Shown: positions 1-9,548, counted from the stretch's first letter. The stretch: 64,000 nt of DNA from Lysobacter enzymogenes (GCF_900106525.1 NZ_FNOG01000003.1:62001-126000), one strand, 5' to 3'. The notes: generated by a model not told the origin, from the letters alone. Made by a program: numbers and translations.

Positions 1-286
1 AGCCGGCGTGCGCACCGGCCTGGGCGCGTTCAACCCGCCCGGCACCAGCCCGCCGCTGGCCGGGCTGGCGGTGCCCGAGGATTTCGAACTGCCTCCGGGC
101 TATGTCCGCCACCACCAGGTGACCGACGAAGGCGTGCCGATCGAGCCTGTGCTGATGTTCGCGCCCGGCTTCGTCCTGCTCGACGCGCGCGGGCGGCCGC
201 GGGCGATGCCGGAGGACCGGATCGTGCCGCCGGACCTCGCGCCGCCCGGGCTGCCGCTGCGGCCGATCCGGATTCCCCCGCACTGA
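1..286 (+). CDS. Hypothetical protein, C-terminal part (5' end outside window)
   Basis: The reading frame is open from the first bases and stops 25 bp before the next gene, so this is probably the 3' end of a longer gene; the GTG at position 8 is only the first possible in-window start. The visible 94 residues are rich in Pro and hydrophobic residues (repeated PP, LPP and VPP turns) and show no signal peptide, membrane segment or catalytic motif that I recognise. The gene lies directly upstream of the Lnt-like gene on the same strand and may share its transcript. Codon use is strongly GC3-biased like its neighbours, which supports real coding. Function unknown. Confidence 0.6.
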   Translation, partial: AGVRTGLGAFNPPGTSPPLAGLAVPEDFELPPGYVRHHQVTDEGVPIEPVLMFAPGFVLLDARGRPRAMPEDRIVPPDLAPPGLPLRPIRIPPH

Positions 287-311
287 CATCGCGACACGGA
301 GCGTTTCGACT

Positions 312-2777
312 TTGATCCAGGAGCGGTGGTCTTCTGTGCGCTGGCGCAGCTTCGCCGGCATCTTCGCCAGTGCGATTTTGTTCGGTCTGTACGCCCGCGG
401 CGGCGTTGCCTGGGTCCTGGGCTTCGTCGCGCTGGTGCCGTGGCTGCTCACGCTGCAGCGCGACGCGACGATGCTGCGCGCGCTGGCCAGCGGCGCGTTG
501 ATGAGCGTCGCCTTCGTGGCGGCGGTGTTCTATTGGTTCGGCGCGGCGATCGGCGCCTACCTCGGCATGGGCGCGGCCAGCGCCACCGCGGTGATGCTGT
601 TGCTGGCGCCGGTGCTGCAACCGCAGTTCCTCGCCTTCGCGCTGGTGCGGCAATGGGCCGGGCGTCGTTACGGGGCGGTGTTGCGCGCGCTGGCCGCGGC
701 GTCGGCGTGGGCGGCCTGCGAATGGCTGGCGCCGAAATTGTTGGGCGATACGCTCGGACACGGCCTGTATCCGTCCGCCGTATTGCGCCAGGTCGCCGAC
801 CTCGGCGGCGCCGCGGGCCTGAGCGTGTTGCTGCTGCTGGTCAACGAAGCGCTGGCGCTGGCCGTCGAGCAGCGCCGTCGCGGTGCGCGCGTACTGGCGA
901 AGCCGCTGGCGGCGGCCGCGCTGATCTTCGCCTGCATGGCCGGCTACGGCCTGGCCCGACGCGCGGCCCTGCAAGCGCCGACGCCGCCCGCGCCGACGCT
1001 GCGCGTGGCCATGATCCAGGCCAGCATCACCGATTACGAACGCCTGCGCCGGCAGATCGGCGCGTACGCGGTGGTGCGCAAGGTGCTCGACACCCACTAC
1101 GCGCTGTCGGCCTCGGCGATCCGCGACCACGGCGCCGACGTGCTGTTGTGGTCGGAAACCGTGTATCCCACCAGCTTCGGCCATCCGCGCAGCGCCGACG
1201 GCGCCGAGCTGGATCGCGAACTGCAAGGCTTCGTCGAGCACGCCGGCGTGCCGCTGGTGTTCGGCACCTACGACCGCGACGCGGCCGGCGAATACAACGC
1301 CGCCGCCTTCCTCGAACCGGGCCGCGGCCTGCTCGGTTTCTACCGCAAGACCCATCCGTTCCCGCTGACCGAATACGTGCCGGCGTGGCTGGACGGCCCG
1401 TGGCTGCGGCGCGCGCTGCCGTGGACCGGCGGCTGGCGCGCCGGCGACGGCGCGCGGGTGCTGCCGCTGCGCAGCGCCGACGGCCGCGAGGTCGAGGTGG
1501 TGCCGCTGATCTGCCTGGACGACGTGCATCCCGACCTGGCCATCGCCGGCGCCCGGCTCGGCGCGCAGGCGATCATCGGGATGTCCAACGATTCGTGGTT
1601 CACCGACTACCCGATGGGCGCGCGTCTGCACTTGGCGGTCGCGGCGTTCCGCAGCATCGAGACGCGGCTGCCGCAGGTGCGCGTCACCACCAACGGGCTC
1701 AGCGCGATCATCGACGACAGCGGCGAGGTGTTGGCGAGCACGGCGACCGGCGATCAGGCGGTGCTGACGGCCATGATCAGCGCGCGCGATCCGGCGCCGA
1801 CGTTGATGGTGCGCTGGGGCGACTGGGTCGGACGCGCGGGTGCGGTGTTGCTGCTCGCCCTGGCCGCGCTGTCGCTGTGGCGCGCCTCGCGCCGCCGCGC
1901 CGCCGCCGCGCCCGCAATGCAAGCCACCACGCTCGATGTGGTGGTGCTGACGCCGCTGTGGCGGACGCTGGCCGCCGCGCTGAGGCTGTGCGCCGGCGTG
2001 GGCCTGCTGTGGCTGGCCTACGACATGATCGCGCGCATCGGCTTGCAGATTCAGTCGCTGGCGCAGTTGCGGCTGTTCGCCGCGGCGGTGGTCGCGCCCG
2101 CGCTGGCCGCGTGGGCGATCGAGCGCGCGTTCGCCGCGCAGGCGCGCATCGAGGGCGCGACATGGGTGTTGGAGCAACGCCGGCAGCGCATCGAGCTGCC
2201 GCTGGCGTCGCTGGCCGCGCTGCGGCCCTGGCGCATCGCGCTGCCGCGCAGCGGCGTCGACCTGCGCCTGGCCGCGGGGCCGTTGTGGACGCGCAGCATC
2301 GCGCTGGCCGGTCCGCGCGCGTTGCAGCGCCTGCTCGCCGCGAGCGGCGCGCCGATCGGCTGGGAAGGCCGTTTCGCCGCGGCCTGGGCCGACTTCGTCC
2401 AGGCCCGCGCGGACGCGCGCCGGCCGCGGCTCGATCATGGCCTGGTCAAGTTCGCATTGTTCCCGCTGCTGCTGGCGCTGGTCGCATTCCGCCTGCATCA
2501 GGTCATCGCCTTCGGCGGCACCTTCGGCGAGTACTACAGCTACGGGCTCGGCGCTTACCTCAGCGGACTGCTGATCTGGTGGGCGTCGTGGTCGATCGGT
2601 TTGATGCTGTTCGCCGCCGTGCTGCGGGCCGGCATCGAAACGGTGGCCGCGCTCGGGTTCGCATTGCGCCGAACCGATGCGGCGGCGTTGCGCGACGCGC
2701 TGGAATGGCTCGGCCGCGTGGCGTTCTACCTGGGCGTGCCGGTGTGGCTGGCGTGGCGGTTGCTCGGCGCGCAGTAA
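312..2777 (+). CDS. Apolipoprotein N-acyltransferase-like protein (CN-hydrolase) with extra C-terminal membrane domain
   Basis: The 821-residue protein has an N-terminal block of about six membrane helices (residues ~10-225), then a carbon-nitrogen hydrolase domain (~230-500) as in Lnt, which N-acylates lipoproteins in the inner membrane. The triad is visible: Glu282 in WSETVYP, Lys346 in YRKTHPFPLTEYVP and Cys401 in PLICLDD; the Lys-to-Glu spacing matches that around E. coli Lys335. After the usual closing helix (~510-530) comes about 290 extra residues: two helices, a soluble stretch (~610-690) rich in short beta-like segments resembling a bacterial PH-like domain (my inference), and three or four more helices. 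E. coli Lnt is 512 residues, so the tail is unusual. The start is a TTG; an alternative start slightly downstream is possible. It could be a dedicated paralogue rather than the housekeeping Lnt. Confidence 0.8.
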   Translation: MIQERWSSVRWRSFAGIFASAILFGLYARGGVAWVLGFVALVPWLLTLQRDATMLRALASGALMSVAFVAAVFYWFGAAIGAYLGMGAASATAVMLLLAPVLQPQFLAFALVRQWAGRRYGAVLRALAAASAWAACEWLAPKLLGDTLGHGLYPSAVLRQVADLGGAAGLSVLLLLVNEALALAVEQRRRGARVLAKPLAAAALIFACMAGYGLARRAALQAPTPPAPTLRVAMIQASITDYERLRRQIGAYAVVRKVLDTHYALSASAIRDHGADVLLWSETVYPTSFGHPRSADGAELDRELQGFVEHAGVPLVFGTYDRDAAGEYNAAAFLEPGRGLLGFYRKTHPFPLTEYVPAWLDGPWLRRALPWTGGWRAGDGARVLPLRSADGREVEVVPLICLDDVHPDLAIAGARLGAQAIIGMSNDSWFTDYPMGARLHLAVAAFRSIETRLPQVRVTTNGLSAIIDDSGEVLASTATGDQAVLTAMISARDPAPTLMVRWGDWVGRAGAVLLLALAALSLWRASRRRAAAAPAMQATTLDVVVLTPLWRTLAAALRLCAGVGLLWLAYDMIARIGLQIQSLAQLRLFAAAVVAPALAAWAIERAFAAQARIEGATWVLEQRRQRIELPLASLAALRPWRIALPRSGVDLRLAAGPLWTRSIALAGPRALQRLLAASGAPIGWEGRFAAAWADFVQARADARRPRLDHGLVKFALFPLLLALVAFRLHQVIAFGGTFGEYYSYGLGAYLSGLLIWWASWSIGLMLFAAVLRAGIETVAALGFALRRTDAAALRDALEWLGRVAFYLGVPVWLAWRLLGAQ

Positions 2778-2808
2778 GCGCGCGCCGCCGCGCTGGAGCG
2801 GCGCGCGC
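2778..2808. terminator. GC-rich hairpin between convergent genes
   Basis: An 11-bp stem (GCGCGCGCCGC paired with its complement, 9-nt loop) fills the 45-bp gap between two convergent genes. There is no T-tract on either side, so intrinsic termination is uncertain. Confidence 0.35.
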
Positions 2809-2822
2809 GATCTCGGCGCGGT

Positions 2823-4247
2823 TCAGTCCTGCGTGTCGGAAAGCGCGGTCTGCCGCTGCCGCGCGGCCTGCGCCGCGTCCGCATCGCCGTTGGCCTGCAA
2901 GGCGTCGGCCAGACGCTGCCAGGCCTTGGCCGAGCGCGGGTACAGCCGGGTATTGAGCGCGAACACCCGCAGCGCGGCCTCCAGGCCGCGGCTCTCGCGC
3001 AGCGCGGCGGCGGTGTTGTCCAGAGCGCGCTCGCGCTGCGTGTCGTCGAGGCTGCGGTCGGCGCGCAAGGCGGCGGCGAACGCTTCGGTGCGCGTAGCGT
3101 CCTGCGCTGTCAAGGCGAAGCCGGCGACCCGCCCGGACAGCGCCTGGGCCGGGAAACGCCGCGGCGACAGCGCGCCGAGCAGATCGTCGACCAAGGTGCG
3201 CGACCACACGTTGTGCGCGCTGCCGTTGGTCAGATAGACGACGGTGTAGACATCGCGGTCGAGCGAGGCGCCGAACAGGATCCGCGCCCTGACCACGGTG
3301 CCGCCGTCGTGGCCGACGTTGCGGTAACGGCCGCTGTCGCCGCTCTCCCAGCCGGTGAGGAATTCGCCGCGCTCGCCGTCGGGCAGCGTCATCGGCCGCC
3401 AGAACTTCAGCAGCGCCGACTTGGATACCAGCTTGCCTGCGGCGACCGCGCGCAGGAACGCGGACAGATCGCCGCGGCTCATGTACAGCGAGCTGTGGCC
3501 GAGCGCGTAGTCGGGCCAGGCCACCGCGGGCATCGGCTGCGCGCGGCCGTCCTTGCCCAGATACGCCGGGACCGCCGCGCGCGCCGGCGGGTCGACCCGG
3601 CCGAGATAGGTATGGCGAAGGCCCAGCCGGGCCAGGATGCGTTCGCGAACGATCTGCGGATACGGCCGGCCGTACTGGGTTTCCAGCAGGTGCAGCAGCA
3701 CCACGTAGTTGGTCTGGGTGTAGCGGCTGCGGCTGCCGCTGGCGAATTGCATCGGCTGGGCGGCGGCGTAGTCCAGCGCAGCATGCAGGGTCGCGGGAAA
3801 GCGCGCCGTGCCGTTCATCTGCGCCGGGCTGTAGTACTCGGCGACGCCGGAGGTGTGGTTGAGGAACTGGCGCACGCTGATGGCTTTCCACACTGGCGGC
3901 AAGTCGCTCAGGTAGTCGCTTGCGGGGCGGTCCAGGTCGATCCGGCCGTTCTCGGCCAACTGCATGACCAGGGTGCTGGCGAACAGTTTGGCGATGGAGA
4001 ACACCTGGAAGACGTCGTCGTCCTCGATCGGCTTGGCGCTGTCGAGGTCGCGCACGCCGCGGGTGGCCTGGAACAGCGGTTTGCCGTCGCGCGCGATCTC
4101 CACCGACTGGCCGACCGTGCCGTAGCGCTGCTCGGCGATGCGCAGTTGCCGGTTCAGCCGCGCGGTCGCGCCGTTGTCGGCCGCGCCGGCGAGCACGGGC
4201 GCGCAGGCGAACAGGCAGAGCAGGGCGCGGCGCAGACGTCGGTTCAT
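2823..4247 (-). CDS. Serine hydrolase, class C beta-lactamase/esterase family, secreted
   Basis: This 474-residue protein starts with a signal peptide (Arg-rich n-region, hydrophobic core, cleavage near AGA-AD at ~22). The catalytic SxxK is Ser84-Ile-Ala-Lys87 in a VFSIAKLF context. The second motif is Tyr176-Thr-Gln where family members usually have YxN, and the third is His313-Asp-Gly in VGHDGGT. The family (PF00144) includes AmpC, EstB-type esterases and D-aminopeptidases, so the substrate cannot be read from sequence. The last ~110 residues are Ala/Leu-rich helices resembling TPR-like repeats. It acts in the periplasm or outside the cell. It is convergent with the Lnt-like gene and divergent from the permease. 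The Gln in the YxN position is the only odd key residue. Confidence 0.8.
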   Translation of the reverse strand: MNRRLRRALLCLFACAPVLAGAADNGATARLNRQLRIAEQRYGTVGQSVEIARDGKPLFQATRGVRDLDSAKPIEDDDVFQVFSIAKLFASTLVMQLAENGRIDLDRPASDYLSDLPPVWKAISVRQFLNHTSGVAEYYSPAQMNGTARFPATLHAALDYAAAQPMQFASGSRSRYTQTNYVVLLHLLETQYGRPYPQIVRERILARLGLRHTYLGRVDPPARAAVPAYLGKDGRAQPMPAVAWPDYALGHSSLYMSRGDLSAFLRAVAAGKLVSKSALLKFWRPMTLPDGERGEFLTGWESGDSGRYRNVGHDGGTVVRARILFGASLDRDVYTVVYLTNGSAHNVWSRTLVDDLLGALSPRRFPAQALSGRVAGFALTAQDATRTEAFAAALRADRSLDDTQRERALDNTAAALRESRGLEAALRVFALNTRLYPRSAKAWQRLADALQANGDADAAQAARQRQTALSDTQD

Positions 4248-4459
4248 GGCGGGGCGGTTTCCAGGTTGCGGCAGCGTCGGCGCGTCGGCACCGGCGCGGC
4301 CATCCTAGCCGATGCCCGCGCGCGCGCCGGCGCGGCCTGCGCTGCGCGCCGCTGCGGGCCGATTGTGCGGATATCCGCATCCGACCCGCGCAAGCGCGAC
4401 TAGTCCGCCGCGCGATGCGGGTGCGAGCATCGCCCGGACCTTCGCCGCCGGGAGCTTCG

Positions 4460-5878
4460 ATGAACCTCAGCGCTCGCTTGTTGCGCCGCAAATCGGTCGA
4501 GCAGTTGCAACGCCAGGCGCAGGCGCGCGGCGAGCTGCAGCGGGTGCTGGGGCTGTGGCATCTCACCGCGATCGGGCTGGGCGGGATCATCGGCGTCGGC
4601 ATCTTCGTGCTGACCGGCACCGTCGCCGCCGGCCAGGCCGGACCGGCGGTGGTGCTGTCCTTCCTCATCGCCGGGGTCGCCAGCGCGGCGGCGGCGCTGT
4701 GCTACGCCGAGTTCGCCGGGCTGATCCCGGTCTCCGGCAGCGCCTACACCTACGGCTACGCGGTGCTCGGCGAGTTCGCCGGCTGGCTGATCGGCTGGGA
4801 CTTGCTGCTGGAATTCGCGCTGATCGCCGCGGTGGTGGCGGTGGGCTGGTCGGGCTATGTGCAGGCGCTGCTGGCCGCGGCCGGGGTCGAGTTGCCGCTA
4901 TGGGCGCGCGGCGCGTACTTCGGCGACGTGCCGGGGCAGATCGTCAACCTGCCGGCGGTGTTCGTGGCGCTGGCGATCACCGCGCTGCTGGCGTTCGGCA
5001 CCCAGGCCGGCGCGCGCTTCAACACCGTGGTGGTGGCGATCAAGATCGGCGCGGCCGCGCTGGTGATCGTCGCCGGCGCGGCCTTCGTCGACCCGGCGCG
5101 CTGGCAGCCGTTCATGCCGTTCGGCTTCGGCGGCGTGGTCGCCGGCGCCTCGATCGTGTTCTTCGCCGTGTTCGGCTACGAAATGATGACCACCGCGGCC
5201 GAAGAGGCGATCGACCCGCAACGCGACCTGCCGCGCGCGGTGGTGCTGTCGCTGGCGATCGCGATGACGCTCTATGTCGGCATCTGCCTGGTGCTGACCG
5301 GGATCGTGCCCTACGCCACGCTCGACAACGACGCGCCGGTGGCCAACGCCTTCGCCGCGATCGGCCAGCCGCGGGTGATGGTGGCGATCTCGCTGGCCTC
5401 GGTGTGCGGGATCACCAGTGTGATCTTCGCCAACCTGATGGCCGGCGCGCGGATCTGGTTCGCGCTGGCGCGCGACGGCCTGCTGCCGCGCTGGTTCGGC
5501 CAGACCCATCCGCGCTGGCGCACGCCGTGGCGCACCACCTGGCTGATCGGCGCGGTGGCGGCGCTGGCGGCGGGGCTGTTCACCCTGGAAGAGCTGGCCA
5601 AGCTGGTCAACATCGGCGTGCTGTGCGCGTTCGTGGTGATCTGCAGCGCGGTGCTGGTGTTGCGCCGCACCCGGCCCGAACTGGAGCGGCCGTTCCGCAC
5701 CCCGTTCGCGCCGTGGGTGCCGCTGATCGGAATCGGCTTTTCGCTGTGGCTGATCTCCGGCCTGCCGTGGGTCACCTACGAGCGTTTCGCGCTGTGGCTG
5801 CTGATCGGCTGCGCGGTGTACTTCGGATACGGTATCCGCCACAGCAAGCTGGCGAGCGCGCCCGCCGACGCCGGCTGA
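4460..5878 (+). CDS. APC-family amino acid permease (cationic amino acid transporter-like)
   Basis: The protein has 472 residues from the ATG at 4460, preceded by GGAG 8 nt upstream; an in-frame ATG at 4415 would add 15 non-hydrophobic residues and lacks a clear ribosome site. About 12 membrane helices are visible. Helix 1 carries the APC signature GLGGIIGVGIFVLTG, and helices 2-3 carry PVSGSAYTYGY. This pattern matches YfnA/CAT-like transporters (amino acid/polyamine/organocation superfamily, inner membrane). The N-terminal cytoplasmic segment is basic (RRKSVEQLQRQAQ). The amino acid transported is not evident. No partner gene lies beside it. Confidence 0.88.
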   Translation: MNLSARLLRRKSVEQLQRQAQARGELQRVLGLWHLTAIGLGGIIGVGIFVLTGTVAAGQAGPAVVLSFLIAGVASAAAALCYAEFAGLIPVSGSAYTYGYAVLGEFAGWLIGWDLLLEFALIAAVVAVGWSGYVQALLAAAGVELPLWARGAYFGDVPGQIVNLPAVFVALAITALLAFGTQAGARFNTVVVAIKIGAAALVIVAGAAFVDPARWQPFMPFGFGGVVAGASIVFFAVFGYEMMTTAAEEAIDPQRDLPRAVVLSLAIAMTLYVGICLVLTGIVPYATLDNDAPVANAFAAIGQPRVMVAISLASVCGITSVIFANLMAGARIWFALARDGLLPRWFGQTHPRWRTPWRTTWLIGAVAALAAGLFTLEELAKLVNIGVLCAFVVICSAVLVLRRTRPELERPFRTPFAPWVPLIGIGFSLWLISGLPWVTYERFALWLLIGCAVYFGYGIRHSKLASAPADAG

Positions 5879-5905
5879 GCGCGGCGCGCGCGCGCCATAG
5901 CGCGC

Positions 5906-6211
5906 TCAGCGCTGGCCGCTGGCGGCGTGGCCGGCTTCGGCCGCTGGCGCGGCGCCGGGCGCGGCCTGCGCCGCTTCGACGGCTGCGGCGGCGGGCGCGA
6001 CGGCACGGTGCGCATCGCGGCGGGCGCCGCGCGCATCGGCGGCGACGCCGGGCTTGCCCGCGCGGCACGGCTTGGCCGGCGCGACCACGGCCGTGCGCAG
6101 CATGTCGCGGGCGTGGCAGGACGGCAGGAACGCGGCCGCGAGCAGGCAGGCGCCGGCGATCAGCGCGGCCGCGGTCGGTGGCGTAAGCGCTACGCCGAGA
6201 GTCGTTTTCAT
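5906..6211 (-). CDS. Small hypothetical lipoprotein/secreted protein
   Basis: The 101-residue frame opens with MKTTLGVAL, a hydrophobic core and LPSC at residues 29-32, which could serve as a lipobox for lipid attachment. The rest is low-complexity and Ala/Arg/Pro-rich, with no domain that I recognise. The start was set at 6211 because that puts the signal-like segment at the N terminus; the frame is open further upstream without a better start. It is convergent with the permease gene, 27 bp away. Codon bias supports coding only moderately, so it may not be a real gene. Confidence 0.45.
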   Translation of the reverse strand: MKTTLGVALTPPTAAALIAGACLLAAAFLPSCHARDMLRTAVVAPAKPCRAGKPGVAADARGARRDAHRAVAPAAAAVEAAQAAPGAAPAAEAGHAASGQR

Positions 6212-7025
6212 GCGATACCGAAGTAGTGGGGCGGAGCGGCGCCGGGGCCGCGATGCGCGTTCGAACGCGCTTATGCGTCTATGGTGCGGGCGTGCTGCGG
6301 ATGCGGCATGTGCGGAACGTCCTCCCCCGGGCCGCAGCGCGGAACGCGCGCGAAGCCCGGCATTGCACGCCAACGGCGGCGGCGCTGCCAGCTAGGAACG
6401 ACCCTAGTGGGCGTGCGCGGCGCGGGGCGCAATGCAGTGGAGCGGGGCATTGCGGTTGCGTTCGCGCCGCGGCGGTGCGCATCGCGGTCGGCGACGATCG
6501 CCGCGCCGGCATGGCGCGCAGATTCCTCCCGCGTTCGAGCGGACCTCCTTCGCGCGTTCGAATCGGTAGCCGGCCGCCGGGCGTTCGGTGTCGCGTACCG
6601 CGCATCGGCGCGTCGTCCGCAGCGACCTGCGAGCCTGCATACGCGAGCCAAGCCGCAACCCGCGCGCATCGCTCCAAGCGCATCGCCCAAGACGCGAACC
6701 GACGATCCCAGGCATGACCCCGCGGACAGCGGACCGCGCCGGAGACCGCATTCGCAGGCTTTTTCCGAACGTTCGTTCGCAAGCTCGCCGAATTGTTTGC
6801 CGGAACAAAGGTGCTGCGACGCCGCATGACGGCTGGCTTTGTCATGCTAGTTTTCCGTCCATACCGCATCCCGCGCAGTACGGCCGTCTTCCCCCGCCGA
6901 TCGCGTATACGTCGTGGATGCCCCGTGCCAAGGAACGCACGCGGACGGCGCAACCTGCCGCGCCGTCGTGAGACATCGAAGTCCAACGGTTTCGCCGCAA
7001 CACCGTCAAAAGAGGGGAATGCCTG
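6212..7025. other. Long non-coding region upstream of the TonB receptor
   Basis: These 814 bases contain no frame with convincing codon bias on either strand. The part from 6740 to 7020 is less GC-rich than coding DNA (for example around 6780-6850), consistent with a promoter and leader. GAGGGG at about 7012-7017 is the ribosome site of the receptor gene. I see no recognisable RNA gene, riboswitch or repeat here. Confidence 0.5.
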
Positions 7026-9548
7026 ATGCTCGCTCGCCCGCTGGGTCGCAAGACCTTGTCGTTTGCTGTCGCCTTGAGTCTGGCCGCGTCGGCCGCCGCG
7101 CATGCGCAAGCGCCCGCCGCCGCCCAGGATGAGGAAGCCAAGACCCTGGCCGGCCTCACCGTCACCGCGCAAAAGCGCGAGGAGGCGATGCAGGATGTGC
7201 CGATCTCGATCACCGCCTTGCCCGAGCAATTGCTGCAGGACACCGGCGTGCGCGACATCAAGGACGTGCAGCTGCTGGTGCCCGGGCTGACCGTCAGCAG
7301 CACCCAGAGCGAGGTGCAGACGGTGGCGCGCATCCGCGGCATCGGTACGGTCGGCGACAACGCCGGCCTGGAGTCCTCGGTCGGCGTGGTCATCGACGGC
7401 GTGTATCGCCCGCGCAACGGCGTGGGCTTCGGCGACCTCGGCGAAGTCGAGCGGATCGAAGTGCTCAAGGGCCCGCAGGGCACGGTGTTCGGCAAGAACA
7501 CCTCGGCCGGCGTCATCAACGTCATCACCCGCCGGCCCGACTACAACACCAAGGTCGAGGGCGAACTGACCATCGGCGACTACGGCGCGGTCGGCGCGGC
7601 CGGTTCGTTCAACACCGCGCTGGGCGAGAACGCGGCGTTCCGCATCTACGGCGCCAAGCGCAAGCGCGACGGCTTCACCGATGTGGAAGTCGGGCGCGGC
7701 CCGCGCGGCGAGCGCGAGGACGGCGACCAGAACTTCCACACTTTGCGCGGGCAGTTGCTGTTCGAGCCGACCGAAAACCTCGACATCAACCTGATCGCCG
7801 ACTACAGCAGCCGCGAGGAGAACTGCTGCGTCGGCCTGACCACGGTGCGCGGCCCGACCTCGGCGATCATCAACGCGCTGGTCGGCGGCGTCGGCGTGGC
7901 GCCGGCGGCCGATCCGTTCGCGCGTCGCGCCTGGAGCAACCGGCCGACCACCCAGGACATCAAGGACAAGGGCGTGTCGGCCGAGATCAACTGGATCACG
8001 CCCTGGTTCGGCGGCGCCACCTTGACCTCGATCACCGCCGCGCGCGATTGGCAGGCGATCAACGGCCTGGATTTCGACTTCACCACCGCCGACATGATCT
8101 ACCGCAATCCCGACCCGGACGAATCGCTGACCGGTTTCAAGCAGTTCAGCCAGGAACTGCGCCTGACCGGCGCGACCGACAAGTTGGATTGGATGGTCGG
8201 CCTGTTCTATTCCGACGAAGACCTCAAGCGCCACGACTCCTACAGCCTGGGCAGCGCCTACGAGCCTTACTTGTCGACTGCGGTGCTGAGCCAGATCGCC
8301 GCGCGCTTCCCGGCCGGCGTGGTCAACACCGCCAACGCCGCGACCTTCCTGTCGCAGGCCAGCGGCCGCCCGTTCGGCAGCAACTTCGGCGGGCTCGGTG
8401 CGCTCGACCGCTACCAGCAGAACAGCAAGAGCGTGGCGCTGTTCACCAACAACACCTGGCACGCCACCGACAAGCTCGATTTCACCGTCGGCCTGCGCTA
8501 CACCAAGGAAAACAAGGAACTCGACTCGGTCTATTCCAACCCCAACGGCGGCCTGGGCTGCGGCGCCGCGCTGGCCAATCCGGCGCGGGTCGGGCAGGCG
8601 CTGGCCGCGCGCGGAGTACCGCTGGCGGCGATCAGCACGCTGGTGCCGCAGGTCGTCGGCTTCATGTGCCTGCCGTGGGCCAACGCGCTGCACAACGGGA
8701 GGGTGACCAGCCAGGAGCGCGACGAGAAGGAATGGTCGGGCACGCTCAAGGCCGCCTACCGCTGGAACGAGCACGTCATGGGCTACGCCTCGGCCGCGCG
8801 CGGCTACAAGGCCGGCGGCTTCAACCTCGACCGCGTGCAGTCCTCCAACGGCCTGTCCTCGGGCACGGCCGGCATCGCCCCGGTCAACGACACTTCGTTC
8901 CCGGGCGAGTTCGTCGACAGCTACGAGCTCGGCACCAAGACCACCTGGGCCGGCGGCAACCTGCTGCTCAACGCGACCTTGTTCCACCAGACCTACAGCG
9001 ACTTCCAGCTCAACAGCTTCCTCGGCACCAGCTTCGTGGTGCGTTCGATCCCCAAGGTGCGTTCGCAGGGCATCGACACCGAAGTGCTGTGGCAGACCGG
9101 GATCAAGGGCCTGATGCTGCAGGGCGGCCTGATGTACGCCGACACCCAGTACGGCAAGGATCCGCTGCCCGACGCCGACCTGGCCAAGCTGCCCGGCGCG
9201 CGCGCCAGCTTCGCGCCGCTGTGGTCGGCCTCGGCGGCGGTGACCTATCAGTGGGACTTCGGCCCCAGCCTGATCGGCCGCTTCAACATCGGCGCCAAGT
9301 ACTCCTCCGAGTACAACACCGGCTCCGACCTGGACCCGGAAAAGGCCCAGCCCGCCTACACCGTGGTCAACGCGCGCGTGGGCGTCGGTGCCAAGAACCG
9401 GCGCTGGATGGTCGAAGCCTGGGCGCTGAACCTGTTCGACGAGGAATACACCCAGGTCGGCTTCGACGCGCCGCTGCAGACCGGCTCGTGGAACGCCTTC
9501 CTCGGCGCGCCGCGGACCTATGGCGTGACCTTGCGGGTGAGTTACTGA
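7026..9548 (+). CDS. TonB-dependent outer-membrane receptor
   Basis: This 840-residue receptor begins with a signal peptide (MLARPLGRKTLSFAVALSL, cleavage after AHA). A TonB-box-like segment TLAGLTVTAQKREE follows at ~40-53. The plug domain (~55-165) shows VPISITALP, the VRIRGIG-type motif (ARIRGIGTVG) and VERIEVLKGPQGTVFGKNTSAGVINVITRRP. The remainder is a beta-barrel with many aromatic-flanked strands and ends in ...VTLRVSY, a C-terminal aromatic as needed for barrel insertion. Such receptors import siderophores, vitamin B12 or glycans using the proton-motive force via TonB-ExbBD. The TAQKREE plus VPISI pattern is frequent among FecA/FyuA-like receptors. No FecR/sigma pair or enzyme lies next to it, so the substrate is open. 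The ATG start has GAGGGG upstream. Confidence 0.92.
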   Translation: MLARPLGRKTLSFAVALSLAASAAAHAQAPAAAQDEEAKTLAGLTVTAQKREEAMQDVPISITALPEQLLQDTGVRDIKDVQLLVPGLTVSSTQSEVQTVARIRGIGTVGDNAGLESSVGVVIDGVYRPRNGVGFGDLGEVERIEVLKGPQGTVFGKNTSAGVINVITRRPDYNTKVEGELTIGDYGAVGAAGSFNTALGENAAFRIYGAKRKRDGFTDVEVGRGPRGEREDGDQNFHTLRGQLLFEPTENLDINLIADYSSREENCCVGLTTVRGPTSAIINALVGGVGVAPAADPFARRAWSNRPTTQDIKDKGVSAEINWITPWFGGATLTSITAARDWQAINGLDFDFTTADMIYRNPDPDESLTGFKQFSQELRLTGATDKLDWMVGLFYSDEDLKRHDSYSLGSAYEPYLSTAVLSQIAARFPAGVVNTANAATFLSQASGRPFGSNFGGLGALDRYQQNSKSVALFTNNTWHATDKLDFTVGLRYTKENKELDSVYSNPNGGLGCGAALANPARVGQALAARGVPLAAISTLVPQVVGFMCLPWANALHNGRVTSQERDEKEWSGTLKAAYRWNEHVMGYASAARGYKAGGFNLDRVQSSNGLSSGTAGIAPVNDTSFPGEFVDSYELGTKTTWAGGNLLLNATLFHQTYSDFQLNSFLGTSFVVRSIPKVRSQGIDTEVLWQTGIKGLMLQGGLMYADTQYGKDPLPDADLAKLPGARASFAPLWSASAAVTYQWDFGPSLIGRFNIGAKYSSEYNTGSDLDPEKAQPAYTVVNARVGVGAKNRRWMVEAWALNLFDEEYTQVGFDAPLQTGSWNAFLGAPRTYGVTLRVSY

